From Bacillus cereus group sp. RP43 (GTDB lineage: Bacteria; Bacillota; Bacilli; Bacillales; Bacillaceae_G), in the NCBI RefSeq assembly GCF_040459645.1, contig NZ_JARVHQ010000001.1:2108001-2172000 (forward strand): a DNA stretch of 64,000 nt, in the 5' to 3' direction. Under the pieces are notes generated by a model. The model was not told where the DNA came from and did not search any database. It was given only the letters and a program-made list of their open reading frames with translations. Shown here piece by piece: positions 24,997-33,736 of the stretch (within the stretch, counting starts at the first letter, position 1; each line of letters starts with the position of its first letter). Both the position numbers and the translations under genes were made by a program.

Positions 24997-25095
24997 GTAG
25001 GTACCTCCTTTAGTTTCTATTATAAGTATACGCTCGTCTTAAAAGAAATACAAAATAAGGAAAGTAAACGGGTAAGTTTACTTTCCTTATGAACG

Positions 25096-26295
25096 TTAAG
25101 CAGATATTTGTCCATCTGTACTTTGCTTTTTGAATTTTTGTTTTCGTCCGTGTAATCCATAATAAAGTAGTAAAGTGAACGCAACTATAATAGCTGCGAT
25201 AAAATACATATTATGATAACTTGATTTGGCAGCGACTATACCTAAAATGAAAGAACCAAAGCCAATGCCACTATCAAAGAACGAGTAGTAAGTAGCTGTC
25301 GCAGAACCACGTCGATGGTTTGGAGCGGCAGAAATTGCAATCGTTTGGAAACTTGGAATTAATGTTCCGTATCCTAAACCGATTAACATACCTGCGCCAA
25401 GGAACCAAAATGAAGTTTGCGCTTGGCTTAAAATGAACATCCCAATTGTGAAGATAATAATAGCGGGATAAATAAGTACATTTTCACCGAAGCGATCAAA
25501 TATTTTCCCTGTAAATGGACGAGAAATGACCACAACAAGTGCGTATAAAATAAAGAAGTAACTAGCAACTTCTCCTAAACCAAGCTCTTTCGCATAAATA
25601 GGAATAAAGGATAAAATACCACTATAAGAAAAGGCTAAAACAAATCCTGTTAGAGCGATTGGAATAGAAGATGGTTCAATTAAGTCTTTCCATTTCATTT
25701 TTTCTCGTGCTTGTTTACTTACTGGTTTTTCATGAGGAATATTCACTACTAATCCTAATAAAAATGCGAGTAATGAAAATACCGAACAAACGATAAATAA
25801 TGCAGTAAATGAAAAATGAGAAATAATTGTTAAACCTAAAAAAGGACCAATTACCATCGGTAGACTCATAAATACGCCGTAATAAGCAAGTGCTTCACCG
25901 CGTCTATGAGCTGGTGCTACATCAGTTACAATTGTTCCAGTTGCTGTCGTTGCCATTCCGAATCCAATACCATGTAAGAAGCGAAGGGCAAGTAATAAAA
26001 ATAAACTTTGCGTACCGAAATACATAACAGTAGCGGCTAAAAATAGTGAAAGTGAAATAAATAATATTTTCTTTCTTCCTAAATCATCGAGCCATTTTCC
26101 TGTGAATGGTCTACATAAAACAGATGAAATAAGAAAAACAGTTGCAACTAAACCAATTTCCTCAGGTTTTCCTTTTAGGCTGTCTATAACATAGACAGGC
26201 AGAGTAGTCATAAGCATGTAAAATGTTAAAAAGAGAAACAGACTACTAAAACAAGTTCCGAGGAAATCCTTCGTCCAAAGTTTTTCACTTTGCAT
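25096..26295 (-). CDS. MFS transporter (drug-efflux type)
   Basis: 399 residues and 12 helices. Motif A is in loop 2-3 (GKWLDDLGRKKILF), with a second-half equivalent GKIFDRFGENVLIY; helix 4-5 has RFLHGIGFGMATTATGTIVT and VAPAHRRGEALAYYGVF. This resembles Bacillus multidrug or arabinose-efflux-like MFS proteins. ATG at 26295 has GGAGGG six bases upstream; the ATG at 26301 abuts that site. It follows the MarR gene by 15 bp on the same strand, so the pair form a regulator-exporter operon. Confidence 0.9.
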   Translation of the reverse strand: MQSEKLWTKDFLGTCFSSLFLFLTFYMLMTTLPVYVIDSLKGKPEEIGLVATVFLISSVLCRPFTGKWLDDLGRKKILFISLSLFLAATVMYFGTQSLFLLLALRFLHGIGFGMATTATGTIVTDVAPAHRRGEALAYYGVFMSLPMVIGPFLGLTIISHFSFTALFIVCSVFSLLAFLLGLVVNIPHEKPVSKQAREKMKWKDLIEPSSIPIALTGFVLAFSYSGILSFIPIYAKELGLGEVASYFFILYALVVVISRPFTGKIFDRFGENVLIYPAIIIFTIGMFILSQAQTSFWFLGAGMLIGLGYGTLIPSFQTIAISAAPNHRRGSATATYYSFFDSGIGFGSFILGIVAAKSSYHNMYFIAAIIVAFTLLLYYGLHGRKQKFKKQSTDGQISA

Positions 26296-26310
26296 CGTCA
26301 TCCCTCCATA

Positions 26311-26730
26311 TTAATGATCTAAATTTTTGATGATTTGTTGTAACAATTGAAAAGCTTCATGTAAGTCTTCTTCTTTAATACCTTCTAGCGTCTTTTCTTC
26401 AAAGGCATCAACTTCTTCTTGCCATACTGGAATCATTTTTATTGCTGTTTCCGATAAGGAAATGAGCTTCTCACGGCGATCTTTTCCTTCAGTACGAATA
26501 ATCCAGCCCATCGTTTCCATACGTGTTAACGTACGAGTCATCGTTGGTGATTCAACATTTAAATATTGACATAATTCTGTTTGGGTACAAGATCCAGTTT
26601 GATTAATGCGGAAAATAACAGCCCATTGCGCACTAAATAATCCCGTTGGAGATACACGTTCATTAAATTTCTTCGTAAACTTACGAGAAGTTTGACTAAC
26701 AATGTGGAAAAAATGTTGTTTTTCGTCCAT
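26311..26730 (-). CDS. MarR-family transcriptional regulator
   Basis: 139 residues. Winged helix: LFSAQWAVIFRINQTGSCTQ, TELCQYLNVESPTMTRTLTR as the recognition helix, METMGWIIRTEGKDRREKLI as the wing, with the conserved Asp-Arg-Arg. It probably represses its own operon and the efflux gene behind it, releasing DNA on binding a small aromatic ligand. ATG at 26730 follows GAAAGGATC; the TTG at 26748 overlaps the site. A palindrome in the upstream region is the likely operator. Confidence 0.9.
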   Translation of the reverse strand: MDEKQHFFHIVSQTSRKFTKKFNERVSPTGLFSAQWAVIFRINQTGSCTQTELCQYLNVESPTMTRTLTRMETMGWIIRTEGKDRREKLISLSETAIKMIPVWQEEVDAFEEKTLEGIKEEDLHEAFQLLQQIIKNLDH

Positions 26731-26750
26731 ATATTTTGATCCTTTCAAAT

Positions 26751-26768
26751 TAGTTACCTAGCTAACTA
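26751..26768. promoter_or_regulatory. Probable MarR operator
   Basis: TAGTTACCTAGCTAACTA: TAGTTA and TAACTA arms around a 6-base centre, 21 bp upstream of the marR start codon, in the size range of MarR operators. Confidence 0.5.
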
Positions 26769-26918
26769 TATACCTTTTTATTTTAATTGTCTAGTAATAG
26801 ACATGTTGTTTTATGTGGAAATTTCGTATAGATTTTATATTGAGAACATACATTCTACGTGGTATTCTTTAATTAAGTAAAGAATTTTCTTTCTATTAAA
26901 AGAATGGGGGAACTTGTA

Positions 26919-27821
26919 ATGATTAAGCCTGCAACAATGGAGTTTGTTTCACTATCGAACGGAGAAACAATTGCATATCAAGAAGTTGGAAGGCAAAATG
27001 AAGAAATGCTCGTACTCATTCATGGGAATATGACATCGTCACAACACTTTGATTTAGTTATTGAGAAACTGCAAAATCAATATCATATTTACGCAATTGA
27101 TTTAAGAGGATTTGGACAATCAACGTATAATAAGCCGATAGATTCTTTACAAGACTTTGCAGAAGATGTGAAACTTTTTATAGATGAATTAAAACTAAAG
27201 AAATTTTCATTAGTGGGATGGTCAATGGGCGGCGGTGTTGCGATGGAGTTTACAGCGAGCCACCCAACTTTTGTAGAAAAGCTAATATTAGTAGAATCGG
27301 TAGGGATGAAAGGATACCCGATATTTAAAAAAGATATTAACGGGCAACCAATCGTATCGAGTTTATTAAAAACGAAAGAAGAAATTGCGCAAGACCCAGT
27401 GCAAATTGCACCAGTACTAGATGCAATAAAAAATATGAATAAAGTATATTATCGTACAGTATGGAATCTATTAATATACACACATAATCAACCTAAACCG
27501 GATCGTTATGAAAAGTATTTAGATGATATGTTAACGCAGCGCAATTTCGTTGATGTGAATTATTCATTAGTTACATTTAATATTTCAGATGAACATAATG
27601 GTGTTGTACGAGGAAATGGACACATTCATCGTATTCAAGCCCCAACACTCGTCATACAAGGTGACCGCGATTATGTTGTACCACAAGTAGTTGGCGAAGA
27701 ATTAGCGAAACATTTGCCAAATGCGGAGTTGAAGGTGTTAGAAGATTGCGGGCATTCACCGTTTATTGATTGTTTAGATGTATTTATTGGGCATGTAGAG
27801 GATTGGTTAGACAATAAATAA
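26919..27821 (+). CDS. Alpha/beta hydrolase
   Basis: 300 residues. LVLIHGNMTSSQHF is the oxyanion loop, YAIDLRGFGQSTYN the strand-4 motif, LVGWSMGGGVAMEF the nucleophile elbow with catalytic Ser, IQGDRDYVVP the acid region, and DCGHSPFID the catalytic His. Cytoplasmic; resembles BioH/epoxide-hydrolase-like esterases. ATG at 26919 is preceded by GGGGGA; the ATG at 26904 overlaps that site. Divergent from marR. Confidence 0.88.
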   Translation: MIKPATMEFVSLSNGETIAYQEVGRQNEEMLVLIHGNMTSSQHFDLVIEKLQNQYHIYAIDLRGFGQSTYNKPIDSLQDFAEDVKLFIDELKLKKFSLVGWSMGGGVAMEFTASHPTFVEKLILVESVGMKGYPIFKKDINGQPIVSSLLKTKEEIAQDPVQIAPVLDAIKNMNKVYYRTVWNLLIYTHNQPKPDRYEKYLDDMLTQRNFVDVNYSLVTFNISDEHNGVVRGNGHIHRIQAPTLVIQGDRDYVVPQVVGEELAKHLPNAELKVLEDCGHSPFIDCLDVFIGHVEDWLDNK

Positions 27822-27881
27822 TTCCCGAAATATAAACCTTGCATATACTATAGCATTTGTATGTATAAGGGGAGACAGTCA

Positions 27882-28106
27882 ATGCATAATCCATTTTTAA
27901 TATATCATTCTCCGTATAATGATCACCAATATGTAAAATTTATTATTGATCCGATGTATATGCAAGTTTCACCAGCTGTAGTTCCTTTACAAATGCAGCA
28001 ACCAATGGTCCATACACATCCGATTTTATTTGGGCCTTCATTTTATGAAAATCCATATTTTAAACATTTTCATTACTATGTGAAAGCACAAGTTTGGGAA
28101 GGATAA
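27882..28106 (+). CDS. Small hypothetical protein rich in Pro, His and Tyr
   Basis: 74 residues: MHNPFLIYHSPYNDHQYVKF, then VSPAVVPLQMQQPMVHTHPI and YENPYFKHFHYYVKAQVW. No membrane segment. AGGGGAGA precedes ATG at 27882; a terminator follows immediately. Aromatic- and His-rich short proteins like this are common among Bacillus sporulation-linked hypotheticals, but I cannot assign it. Confidence 0.6.
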   Translation: MHNPFLIYHSPYNDHQYVKFIIDPMYMQVSPAVVPLQMQQPMVHTHPILFGPSFYENPYFKHFHYYVKAQVWEG

Positions 28107-28143
28107 GAAGCTGAAAGGTTCATTCTTTTAGCTTCTTTTTTTA
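28106..28143 (+). terminator. Terminator
   Basis: AAGAAGCTGAAAG...CTTTTAGCTTCTTTTTTT. Confidence 0.85.
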
Positions 28144-28221
28144 TTATGAATAATTCGCACACGCTTTTACAGATACAGTTTATAATGAAAAGTGGAAAGC
28201 GGGAGAAAGAGAGGGAAAAGG

Positions 28222-29418
28222 ATGTCAATGCGTTTTACTTTTTGGATTATGGTTGGGATTGTGGCAATTTCAGGTTTGTCACAAGGTATGCTCTTACCTG
28301 CCATCGCAATGATTTTTGAACAAGAAGGGGTTAGTTCAAGTATTAACGGTATTCATGCGACGGCATTATACATCGGGATATTATTTATTTCACCGTTTCT
28401 TGAAAAACCGATGCAAAAGTTTGGAATGAAACCAATTATCGTAATTGGTGGGTTTCTCGTTATTATTTCATTATTCTTTTTTACACAAACATTTTCATTC
28501 TGGGTATGGTTTATTCTTAGGTTTCTAGTTGGTGTTGGAGATCATATGCTCCATGTCGGAACGCAAACGTGGATTACGACAACGTCAGACCCTAGTAAAA
28601 TAGGTAGACAAGTATCGATATACGGTGTATTCTTCGGAATTGGTTTCGCAGTTGGCCCGTATTTAGCAAGCACTGTTCAGTACGGTCTTTCAACACCATT
28701 TATCGTATCTACTATACTTTGTTTAATTGGCTGGCTTTTACTACTACCAACGAAAAATGCATTTCCAGCACAAGATGAGGCGAAAACTGAAAGTGAATCA
28801 TCCTTTTCTCGTTATAAACAAGTCGTTGGATTAGCTTGGATTGCACTTATTGGTCCGCTTGCATACGGTGTACTTGAAGCGATGTTAAATAGTAATTTGC
28901 CAGTATACGCACTGCGCAAAGGATGGTCTGTATCGGAAGTTTCATTCTTATTACCCGCATTCGCAGTTGGCGGTATTATTACACAAATTCCGCTCGGTAT
29001 GTTAAGTGATAAATACGGAAGAGATCGTATTTTAACGTGGATGTTCAGTATAAGCACTGGTATTTTCTTACTTGCAGCAGTATTTGATCAATATTACTGG
29101 ATTGTCTTTACCTGTATGCTTATAGCAGGTATGGTCATTGGCTCGTGCTTCTCATTAGGACTTGGATTTATGACAGATTTATTACCGAGACACTTACTAC
29201 CAGCAGGTAATATATTATCCGGAATCGCCTTTAGTATAGGAAGTATTATGGGCCCTGTATTAGGAGGCGTATTTATAGAAAAAATACAGTATACAAGCTT
29301 TTTTATTGCGGTTATGATTATAATGGGTATTCTCGCAATGTTATATATTATTTACATGAAAAATCAATTCGCATCAAGAAAAATAGAAAGTAGGTTAGGG
29401 CATGACAAAACAACCTAA
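28222..29418 (+). CDS. MFS transporter
   Basis: 398 residues with 12 helices. Loop 2-3 has [18 protein letters not shown], helix 4-5 [20 protein letters not shown], and the repeat-half motif [15 protein letters not shown]. The helix-5 loop [20 protein letters not shown] resembles the YfmO/YcxA-type exporters of Bacillus. The substrate is unknown. ATG at 28222 lies after GAGGGAAAAGG. The last 17 bases overlap the start of the NETI gene, so the two are co-translated. Confidence 0.88.
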   Translation: MSMRFTFWIMVGIVAISGLSQGMLLPAIAMIFEQEGVSSSINGIHATALYIGILFISPFLEKPMQKFGMKPIIVIGGFLVIISLFFFTQTFSFWVWFILRFLVGVGDHMLHVGTQTWITTTSDPSKIGRQVSIYGVFFGIGFAVGPYLASTVQYGLSTPFIVSTILCLIGWLLLLPTKNAFPAQDEAKTESESSFSRYKQVVGLAWIALIGPLAYGVLEAMLNSNLPVYALRKGWSVSEVSFLLPAFAVGGIITQIPLGMLSDKYGRDRILTWMFSISTGIFLLAAVFDQYYWIVFTCMLIAGMVIGSCFSLGLGFMTDLLPRHLLPAGNILSGIAFSIGSIMGPVLGGVFIEKIQYTSFFIAVMIIMGILAMLYIIYMKNQFASRKIESRLGHDKTT

Positions 29419-29602
29419 TAAGAAAAAATTTGAAGTACTCGAAAATGAAACAATTACAGATTGCTTAGCACGTATGGAACAAGAAGGCTACGCACCGTCT
29501 CGTCGCATGGAAGAGCCAATCTTTCATGAAGTGAAGAAAGACGGGAAAACAGAAGTTGAACCGTGTGGTAGGAAGATTGTTTTTGAAGGGAAGTTGAAAT
29601 AA
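29402..29602 (+). CDS. NETI-motif small protein
   Basis: 66 residues. [20 protein letters not shown] contains the Asn-Glu-Thr-Ile string that names this Bacillus family, followed by [15 protein letters not shown] and [13 protein letters not shown]. Function unknown, cytoplasmic. It overlaps the transporter gene by 17 bp. Confidence 0.85.
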   Translation: MTKQPNKKKFEVLENETITDCLARMEQEGYAPSRRMEEPIFHEVKKDGKTEVEPCGRKIVFEGKLK

Positions 29603-29716
29603 AAAGAGGCTATATAAATGAAAAAGGATTCCGTTTTGAGGTGCAAGCAAGATAAAATACATCTTGCTTTTCACAGAAAACCTTAAAGTAATTCACATAT
29701 ATAACCACATAAGAAA

Positions 29717-29752
29717 ACGCTGTTGATTCCAACATCAACAGCGTTTTTATTT
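29717..29752. terminator. Bidirectional terminator between converging genes
   Basis: AACGCTGTTGAT-tccaac-ATCAACAGCGTTTTTATTTT. It serves the plus-strand NETI gene and the minus-strand DUF4279 gene. Confidence 0.85.
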
Positions 29753-29755
29753 TGA

Positions 29756-30181
29756 CTAAATATATAAATCAAAATGAATTTCTGCTTGAATTAAACTAGC
29801 AAAATCAATAATATCTTTTTGTAAATACATTGCGGGTGATTCGTTATTCTCCACTTGAATCACTACCATAAAAAGAAACTCTAAACCATATTTCTCCTTA
29901 AGATGTTTTAATTGTTCTGTTTTCCCTTCAAGGGATTTTAGAATTACATTCAACTGATTATTTATATTGTATGATTCTTGGTATCCAGTGCTTAAAGTCC
30001 AATCAGTCTCTTTTCTATATATGATTTTGGTGGATACAAGATTCGGATTACTAGGTCTTGCAACAACATCTCCTTTTTTACAAGTTTTTGTAGGCTCGAT
30101 ACTTAGGGCATCGGTAACTGCCTCAATAGGGAATGCATCACCCGTTGCACTAAAATAAGCCATAACCTTTGTTTTATCCAG
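29756..30181 (-). CDS. DUF4279 protein, probable CTG start
   Basis: About 141 residues. TKVMAYFSATGDAFPIEAVT then DALSIEPTKTCKKGD is the family's opening, and FLFMVVIQVENNESPAMYL the second half. The only ATG (30163) would cut off the first strand and lies 25 bases after GGAGG. A CTG codon at 30181 in the same frame is exactly seven bases after GGAGG and adds LDKTKV, giving the usual family N-terminus. I therefore choose CTG; ATG 30163 is the alternative. Function unknown; related proteins can act as immunity-like proteins, but no toxin is adjacent. Confidence 0.7.
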   Translation of the reverse strand: MDKTKVMAYFSATGDAFPIEAVTDALSIEPTKTCKKGDVVARPSNPNLVSTKIIYRKETDWTLSTGYQESYNINNQLNVILKSLEGKTEQLKHLKEKYGLEFLFMVVIQVENNESPAMYLQKDIIDFASLIQAEIHFDLYI

Positions 30182-30257
30182 AACAGTTCCTCCTCTATTA
30201 TTAAGATGTTACCTTTATTACATTATAAAAATTTATGAATGTAAATGAAATTTTTAT

Positions 30258-30401
30258 CCCGCTATTTATGGGCATTAAAACTTCTATCTCAAAATCGGCG
30301 AATGCGAGGAAATTAGGCGAGAGCTAACTGTTCATAAAAGCAAGATTAGTGCCGGGTAATAATCAGTGGTGATGAACAAATCACATTGATTAAAGTTTCA
30401 C
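30258..30401 (-). repeat. bcr1-type repeat, divergent inverted copy with TTTAT duplication
   Basis: On the minus strand it runs from GTGAAACTTTAATCA to AGCGGG, 144 bp, aligning along its length with the copies at 23574 and 33226 but with many substitutions. TTTAT lies directly on both sides (30253-30257 and 30402-30406), the duplication reported for bcr1. Confidence 0.8.
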
Positions 30402-30574
30402 TTTATTGAATTCCGGCGCCGGGACATGAATGAGAAAGCTGGAAGGTGTATACTTATACCTTTGTAGGAAAGAACAATTAGACAAAAGTAGGATGATTTA
30501 AAATATATTTATTTGTATTATAAAAACAAAATATACTTTTAAAAATCAGAATGTAGGGGAGGGAGAAATATATA

Positions 30575-31024
30575 ATGATAAAAAGCATATATGAAACTCA
30601 TTTACATGTAAGAAATTTAGAAAAGGCGATAGATTTCTATCAAAATAAGTTAGGTTTATCATTAGCAAAAAGACTATCGAAAAGAAGAGTTGCGTTCTTT
30701 TGGATAGGAGAAAATAAAAAACAAATGCTCGGATTATGGGAAGTACATACTAATGAAGAGTTTGAGACGAAACACTTCGCTTTTCGTGTAGATTTAGAGT
30801 TTTTAAGGACTTCTAAATTGTGGTTAGAGCAGCGTGGAATAGAGGTAGTAGGGAGTCTGGGGAAAGGAAATCGAGAACCAATTGTCCAAAGGTGGATGCC
30901 AGCTGCAAGCGTATATTTTCTAGATTGTGATGGAAATAAATTAGAGTTTATTTCTATGTTATATGATGATCCAGATGAATTAGAATATGCAACGTATTTA
31001 AGTGAATGGAATGCGGAGCACTAA
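30575..31024 (+). CDS. VOC-family protein (glyoxalase/fosfomycin-resistance fold)
   Basis: 149 residues, two beta-alpha-beta-beta-beta halves. THLHVRNLEKAIDFYQNKLG holds the first metal-ligand His, HFAFRVDLEF the second, and YFLDCDGNKLEFISML the C-terminal Glu. This is a metal-dependent dioxygenase, isomerase or thiol-transferase fold; the reaction cannot be told. GGGGAGGGAG precedes the ATG. Monocistronic, between two bcr1-related repeats. Confidence 0.85.
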   Translation: MIKSIYETHLHVRNLEKAIDFYQNKLGLSLAKRLSKRRVAFFWIGENKKQMLGLWEVHTNEEFETKHFAFRVDLEFLRTSKLWLEQRGIEVVGSLGKGNREPIVQRWMPAASVYFLDCDGNKLEFISMLYDDPDELEYATYLSEWNAEH

Positions 31025-31035
31025 GAAAAATAAAG

Positions 31036-31066
31036 TGAAACTTTAATCAGTAGGAGTTTTACAGCT
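31036..31066 (+). repeat. bcr1 remnant with internal deletion
   Basis: ATAAA then GTGAAACTTTAATCAGTAGG, AGTTTTAC: the first 17 bases of bcr1 joined directly to its GTGGGAGTTTTAC segment, with about 100 bp missing between. Confidence 0.7.
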
Positions 31067-31095
31067 TTGTATTATGTGAAATAGATAGGAACAAA

Positions 31096-31140
31096 ATAAA
31101 ATCCCTCAAGAAAAGGCACGTTCTTGAAGGATTTTTTTAT
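31096..31140. terminator. Bidirectional terminator
   Basis: AAATCCCTCAAGAA...TTCTTGAAGGATTTTTTTA, between the VOC gene and the converging SLH gene. Confidence 0.8.
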
Positions 31141-31171
31141 ACTTTATATATTTTATATTGCTTGTAACGTA

Positions 31172-32272
31172 TTAATGATGTTCAATTTTAGCGATCTTAG
31201 CGCGTTGAATATAACCATCAGAGAAGCTGAAATAAAGAGAATAGCTTCCTCGATTATATATAAATCCTTCACTAGTCATATCCTCTCCGATTCCATCTGG
31301 TTCACCAAACCACTCTTTTAATTCGTTGATAGAGATATCCATTTTCACCCATATATATCTAGCGTCTGAAGGGTACATATCAATATTATAATCTCCGTAT
31401 ACCGCTGTATTAGGGGCATCACATTCTGTACATGGTGCTTGCTTCCAAACATCAGGCGCTCCAAATTCTTTTTTCACCTCAGATATATCTTTACCTAGTG
31501 CATCTAATTTAAATGGACCAAACGTCCCATTCTGTAAAGCTGTTGTTAACATTTGTTTCAGTTCTTCTTTTGAATTGATGTTGAAATTATAAGATCTGTT
31601 CTTTGCTATTGCATTATAGAAAAATTGTGCATATTGCTCACGCTTCACAATCATGTTGCCATTAAAATTACCTGATTCGTCACCTTGTGCTATACGGTTA
31701 CTACGCACTGCATTTACAGATTCATAGGCCCAATGACCTTTTGGTACATCTTTAAAGCTCCCTTGTCCTTTTGATTCTAAATGAAATGCTTTTTGTAACA
31801 CTACTGCCATTTCATATCGAGTTAATACATCATCTGGACGAAATGTACCTGATCCATCACCTGTCATAATTCCAGCTTGCGCAATGGCGTTAATATCCTT
31901 TTCAAACATATGATTTGTAATGTCACTAAACATATTCGCCTGTTTATCGTCTGCTATTAAACCTAAATGTCGATTGACTAAAGAAGCTACCTGTCCTCTA
32001 GTAACATTGTCCCCAAAACCAAATTTTCCATTTCCATATCCCTTAAAAATCCCCGCTGCCGCTAAGTAGTCAATAGCAATTTTTGACCAGTGGTCCTTTG
32101 GTACATCTGTAAATACAGTGTCACTATTGCTAACTACCTTATAGCTATTTGCATTACCGTTTGTTTTCGTAGTTGTTTCTGCACTTACTGTGCCTACCAT
32201 CGTTGTAGTTGCTAGTGTTGCGGTTAGTACGAATCCAAAAAACTTTTTAACTTTACTTGTTTTTCTGCTCAT
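31172..32272 (-). CDS. S-layer homology protein with C-terminal DUF4309-like domain
   Basis: 366 residues. A signal peptide (KFFGFVLTATLATTTMVGTV, cleaved after SAE) is followed by three SLH repeats: FTDVPKDHWSKIAIDYLAAA, FSDITNHMFEKDINAIAQAG and FKDVPKGHWAYESVNAVRSN. These bind pyruvylated secondary cell-wall polymer. From about residue 235 a separate domain begins (NSKEELKQMLTTALQNGTFG, ending YSLYFSFSDGYIQRAKIA), resembling the DUF4309/YjgB family. ATG at 32272 follows GGGGGTTC. Surface-anchored; role unknown. Confidence 0.88.
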   Translation of the reverse strand: MSRKTSKVKKFFGFVLTATLATTTMVGTVSAETTTKTNGNANSYKVVSNSDTVFTDVPKDHWSKIAIDYLAAAGIFKGYGNGKFGFGDNVTRGQVASLVNRHLGLIADDKQANMFSDITNHMFEKDINAIAQAGIMTGDGSGTFRPDDVLTRYEMAVVLQKAFHLESKGQGSFKDVPKGHWAYESVNAVRSNRIAQGDESGNFNGNMIVKREQYAQFFYNAIAKNRSYNFNINSKEELKQMLTTALQNGTFGPFKLDALGKDISEVKKEFGAPDVWKQAPCTECDAPNTAVYGDYNIDMYPSDARYIWVKMDISINELKEWFGEPDGIGEDMTSEGFIYNRGSYSLYFSFSDGYIQRAKIAKIEHH

Positions 32273-32596
32273 TTGTGAACCCCCTGTTATTTTAAATGTC
32301 TGGAATAACCTTATTAAACATCTAATAAAACTAAATAATTATAACGTAATTATAACAGGTAAATAATAATTGTTTACCATAAATTTCTAGAATATGGATA
32401 CCTATTTTAATAATCTGTGTGAAACTTAATCATAATATCTATTATTTTAAGTGTTAAATTCTATTTAATATGGTAGATACAGTGACATGTACACGTAAAG
32501 AAACTCCAAAATATACAATAAAAGTTGATTTTGAAGTTATTTTTTGTTTAATTCACTTTTATGAATCCATTCAACAAAATCATCCAAATGCCTTTT

Positions 32597-32794
32597 TCAT
32601 ATATGATTTTTATAGAATGGTTTTCGTATGTACAACTTGATGACCTTGTTTTTTTGAAAAGCAAATCCATCAAGAAGCCATCTCAATTGTCGTCTTGATA
32701 TAGTAAGTGGCACACTTGGATGACCAGATGGCCAGTAAAACGTGCCCTTTTCCAATCTACGATAGAAGATAGAACGTATATTTGGTATAATCAA
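32597..32794 (-). pseudogene. IS66-family accessory protein (TnpB) remnant
   Basis: SIFYRRLEKGTFYWPSGHPS then PLTISRRQLRWLLDGFAF matches the end of IS66 TnpB proteins (FYKRLExGxFxWP...L....L.WLLxGF). The N-terminal two thirds and the transposase are absent. The rest of 32273-32925 holds no other gene I can support. Confidence 0.6.
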
Positions 32795-32925
32795 ACCATA
32801 CTATATGAAACGATGTACATGAGTTTGACATTTATGTAATAAGGTAAGTACTACATAACAATAACTACTCTTTATAGGATTCAGTTCATGTTATACAAAT
32901 CCATTGTCAGAAAGGAAAAGATGTA

Positions 32926-33237
32926 ATGAATCAAATTTCATTTGAAGATTTATTTGAAGAAGAAAAAGAAAAGGTAGAGGTGGCTGAGATACCAGTACCT
33001 TTATCGCCATTGCAAAAAGATATATTGGAATTAATGGATGCTGAAGAAATAAGTGCACTTGAGCTGTGCGAACAATTAATACGAGCTGGTAAAATACCAG
33101 ATGAAAGATTCACAACGAATAAGCCTAAAGTATATGGAAAAGTATGCTTAATATTAGAAGGTTTTGTTGCGGAAGGGAAGCTTACTTTTATTAAAAGTGA
33201 TGAGAAAAGAGATAGGGTATATAAAGTGAAATTTTAA
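32926..33237 (+). CDS. Hypothetical protein whose C-terminus runs into a bcr1 repeat
   Basis: 103 residues: MNQISFEDLFEEEKEKVEVA, then PLSPLQKDILELMDAEEISA, TNKPKVYGKVCLILEGFVAE and RDRVYKVKF. The middle looks like a winged-helix fold (ALELCEQLIRAGKIP), so DNA binding is possible. GAAAGG precedes the ATG. The final codons GTG AAA TTT TAA are the first bases of the bcr1 element at 33226, so the repeat supplies the stop codon. Confidence 0.65.
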   Translation: MNQISFEDLFEEEKEKVEVAEIPVPLSPLQKDILELMDAEEISALELCEQLIRAGKIPDERFTTNKPKVYGKVCLILEGFVAEGKLTFIKSDEKRDRVYKVKF

Positions 33238-33363
33238 TCAGTGGGGGCATCCCCCACTGATTATTAGCCCGCACCAATCGGGCATTAACGGGCGGTTATT
33301 CCCCCACCTAACTTCTTTGCTCCAGCCGAATTTTGAGGTGGGAGTCTTACTGCCCGTTAATGC
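33226..33363 (+). repeat. bcr1-type repeat, copy 2
   Basis: GTGAAATTTTAATCAGTGGG to CTGCCCGTTAATGCG, about 95 percent like the copy at 23574 by eye. ATAAA lies directly before it; the right flank is TATTT, so the second duplication is lost or altered. Confidence 0.8.
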
Positions 33364-33431
33364 GTATTTGACTTAAAATGCGATACAAAAATGAACTGTA
33401 CAAGGATGACAATTCATTTAATAGGTAGGTA

Positions 33432-33605
33432 TTATTTCACATTCTTTAGAGGGGAAATTACCTTGTTATAAAAAAATCTTTCCCATTTAGCTAACAAACC
33501 GTTCCCATTTTCACCACGCTGAATTTCAATTTCGTGGTTTTTATGAAATTCTGCTATTCGTGTATTATGCTCTTTGTGCAATTGATGGAGAGCTACTTGT
33601 TTCAT
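33432..33605 (-). CDS. Small hypothetical protein (57 residues)
   Basis: GAAAGGAGGGATAATA precedes ATG at 33605, an excellent site. The product reads MKQVALHQLHKEHNTRIAEF, then IEIQRGENGNGLLAKWERFF and ends ISPLKNVK. Highly charged, mostly helical, soluble. The strong site and in-frame length support a real gene. Family unknown. Confidence 0.6.
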   Translation of the reverse strand: MKQVALHQLHKEHNTRIAEFHKNHEIEIQRGENGNGLLAKWERFFYNKVISPLKNVK

Positions 33606-33736
33606 TATTATCCCTCCTTTCGATTAACCATAATTATATATCCTGGGTTGATTATAGCAAAGTATTCTACACGTTTTGTAGATTAAATCTGCCTTTTATT
33701 TTTAGCAGCAACAATCTTTGAGAAAACAGCCTTTAT

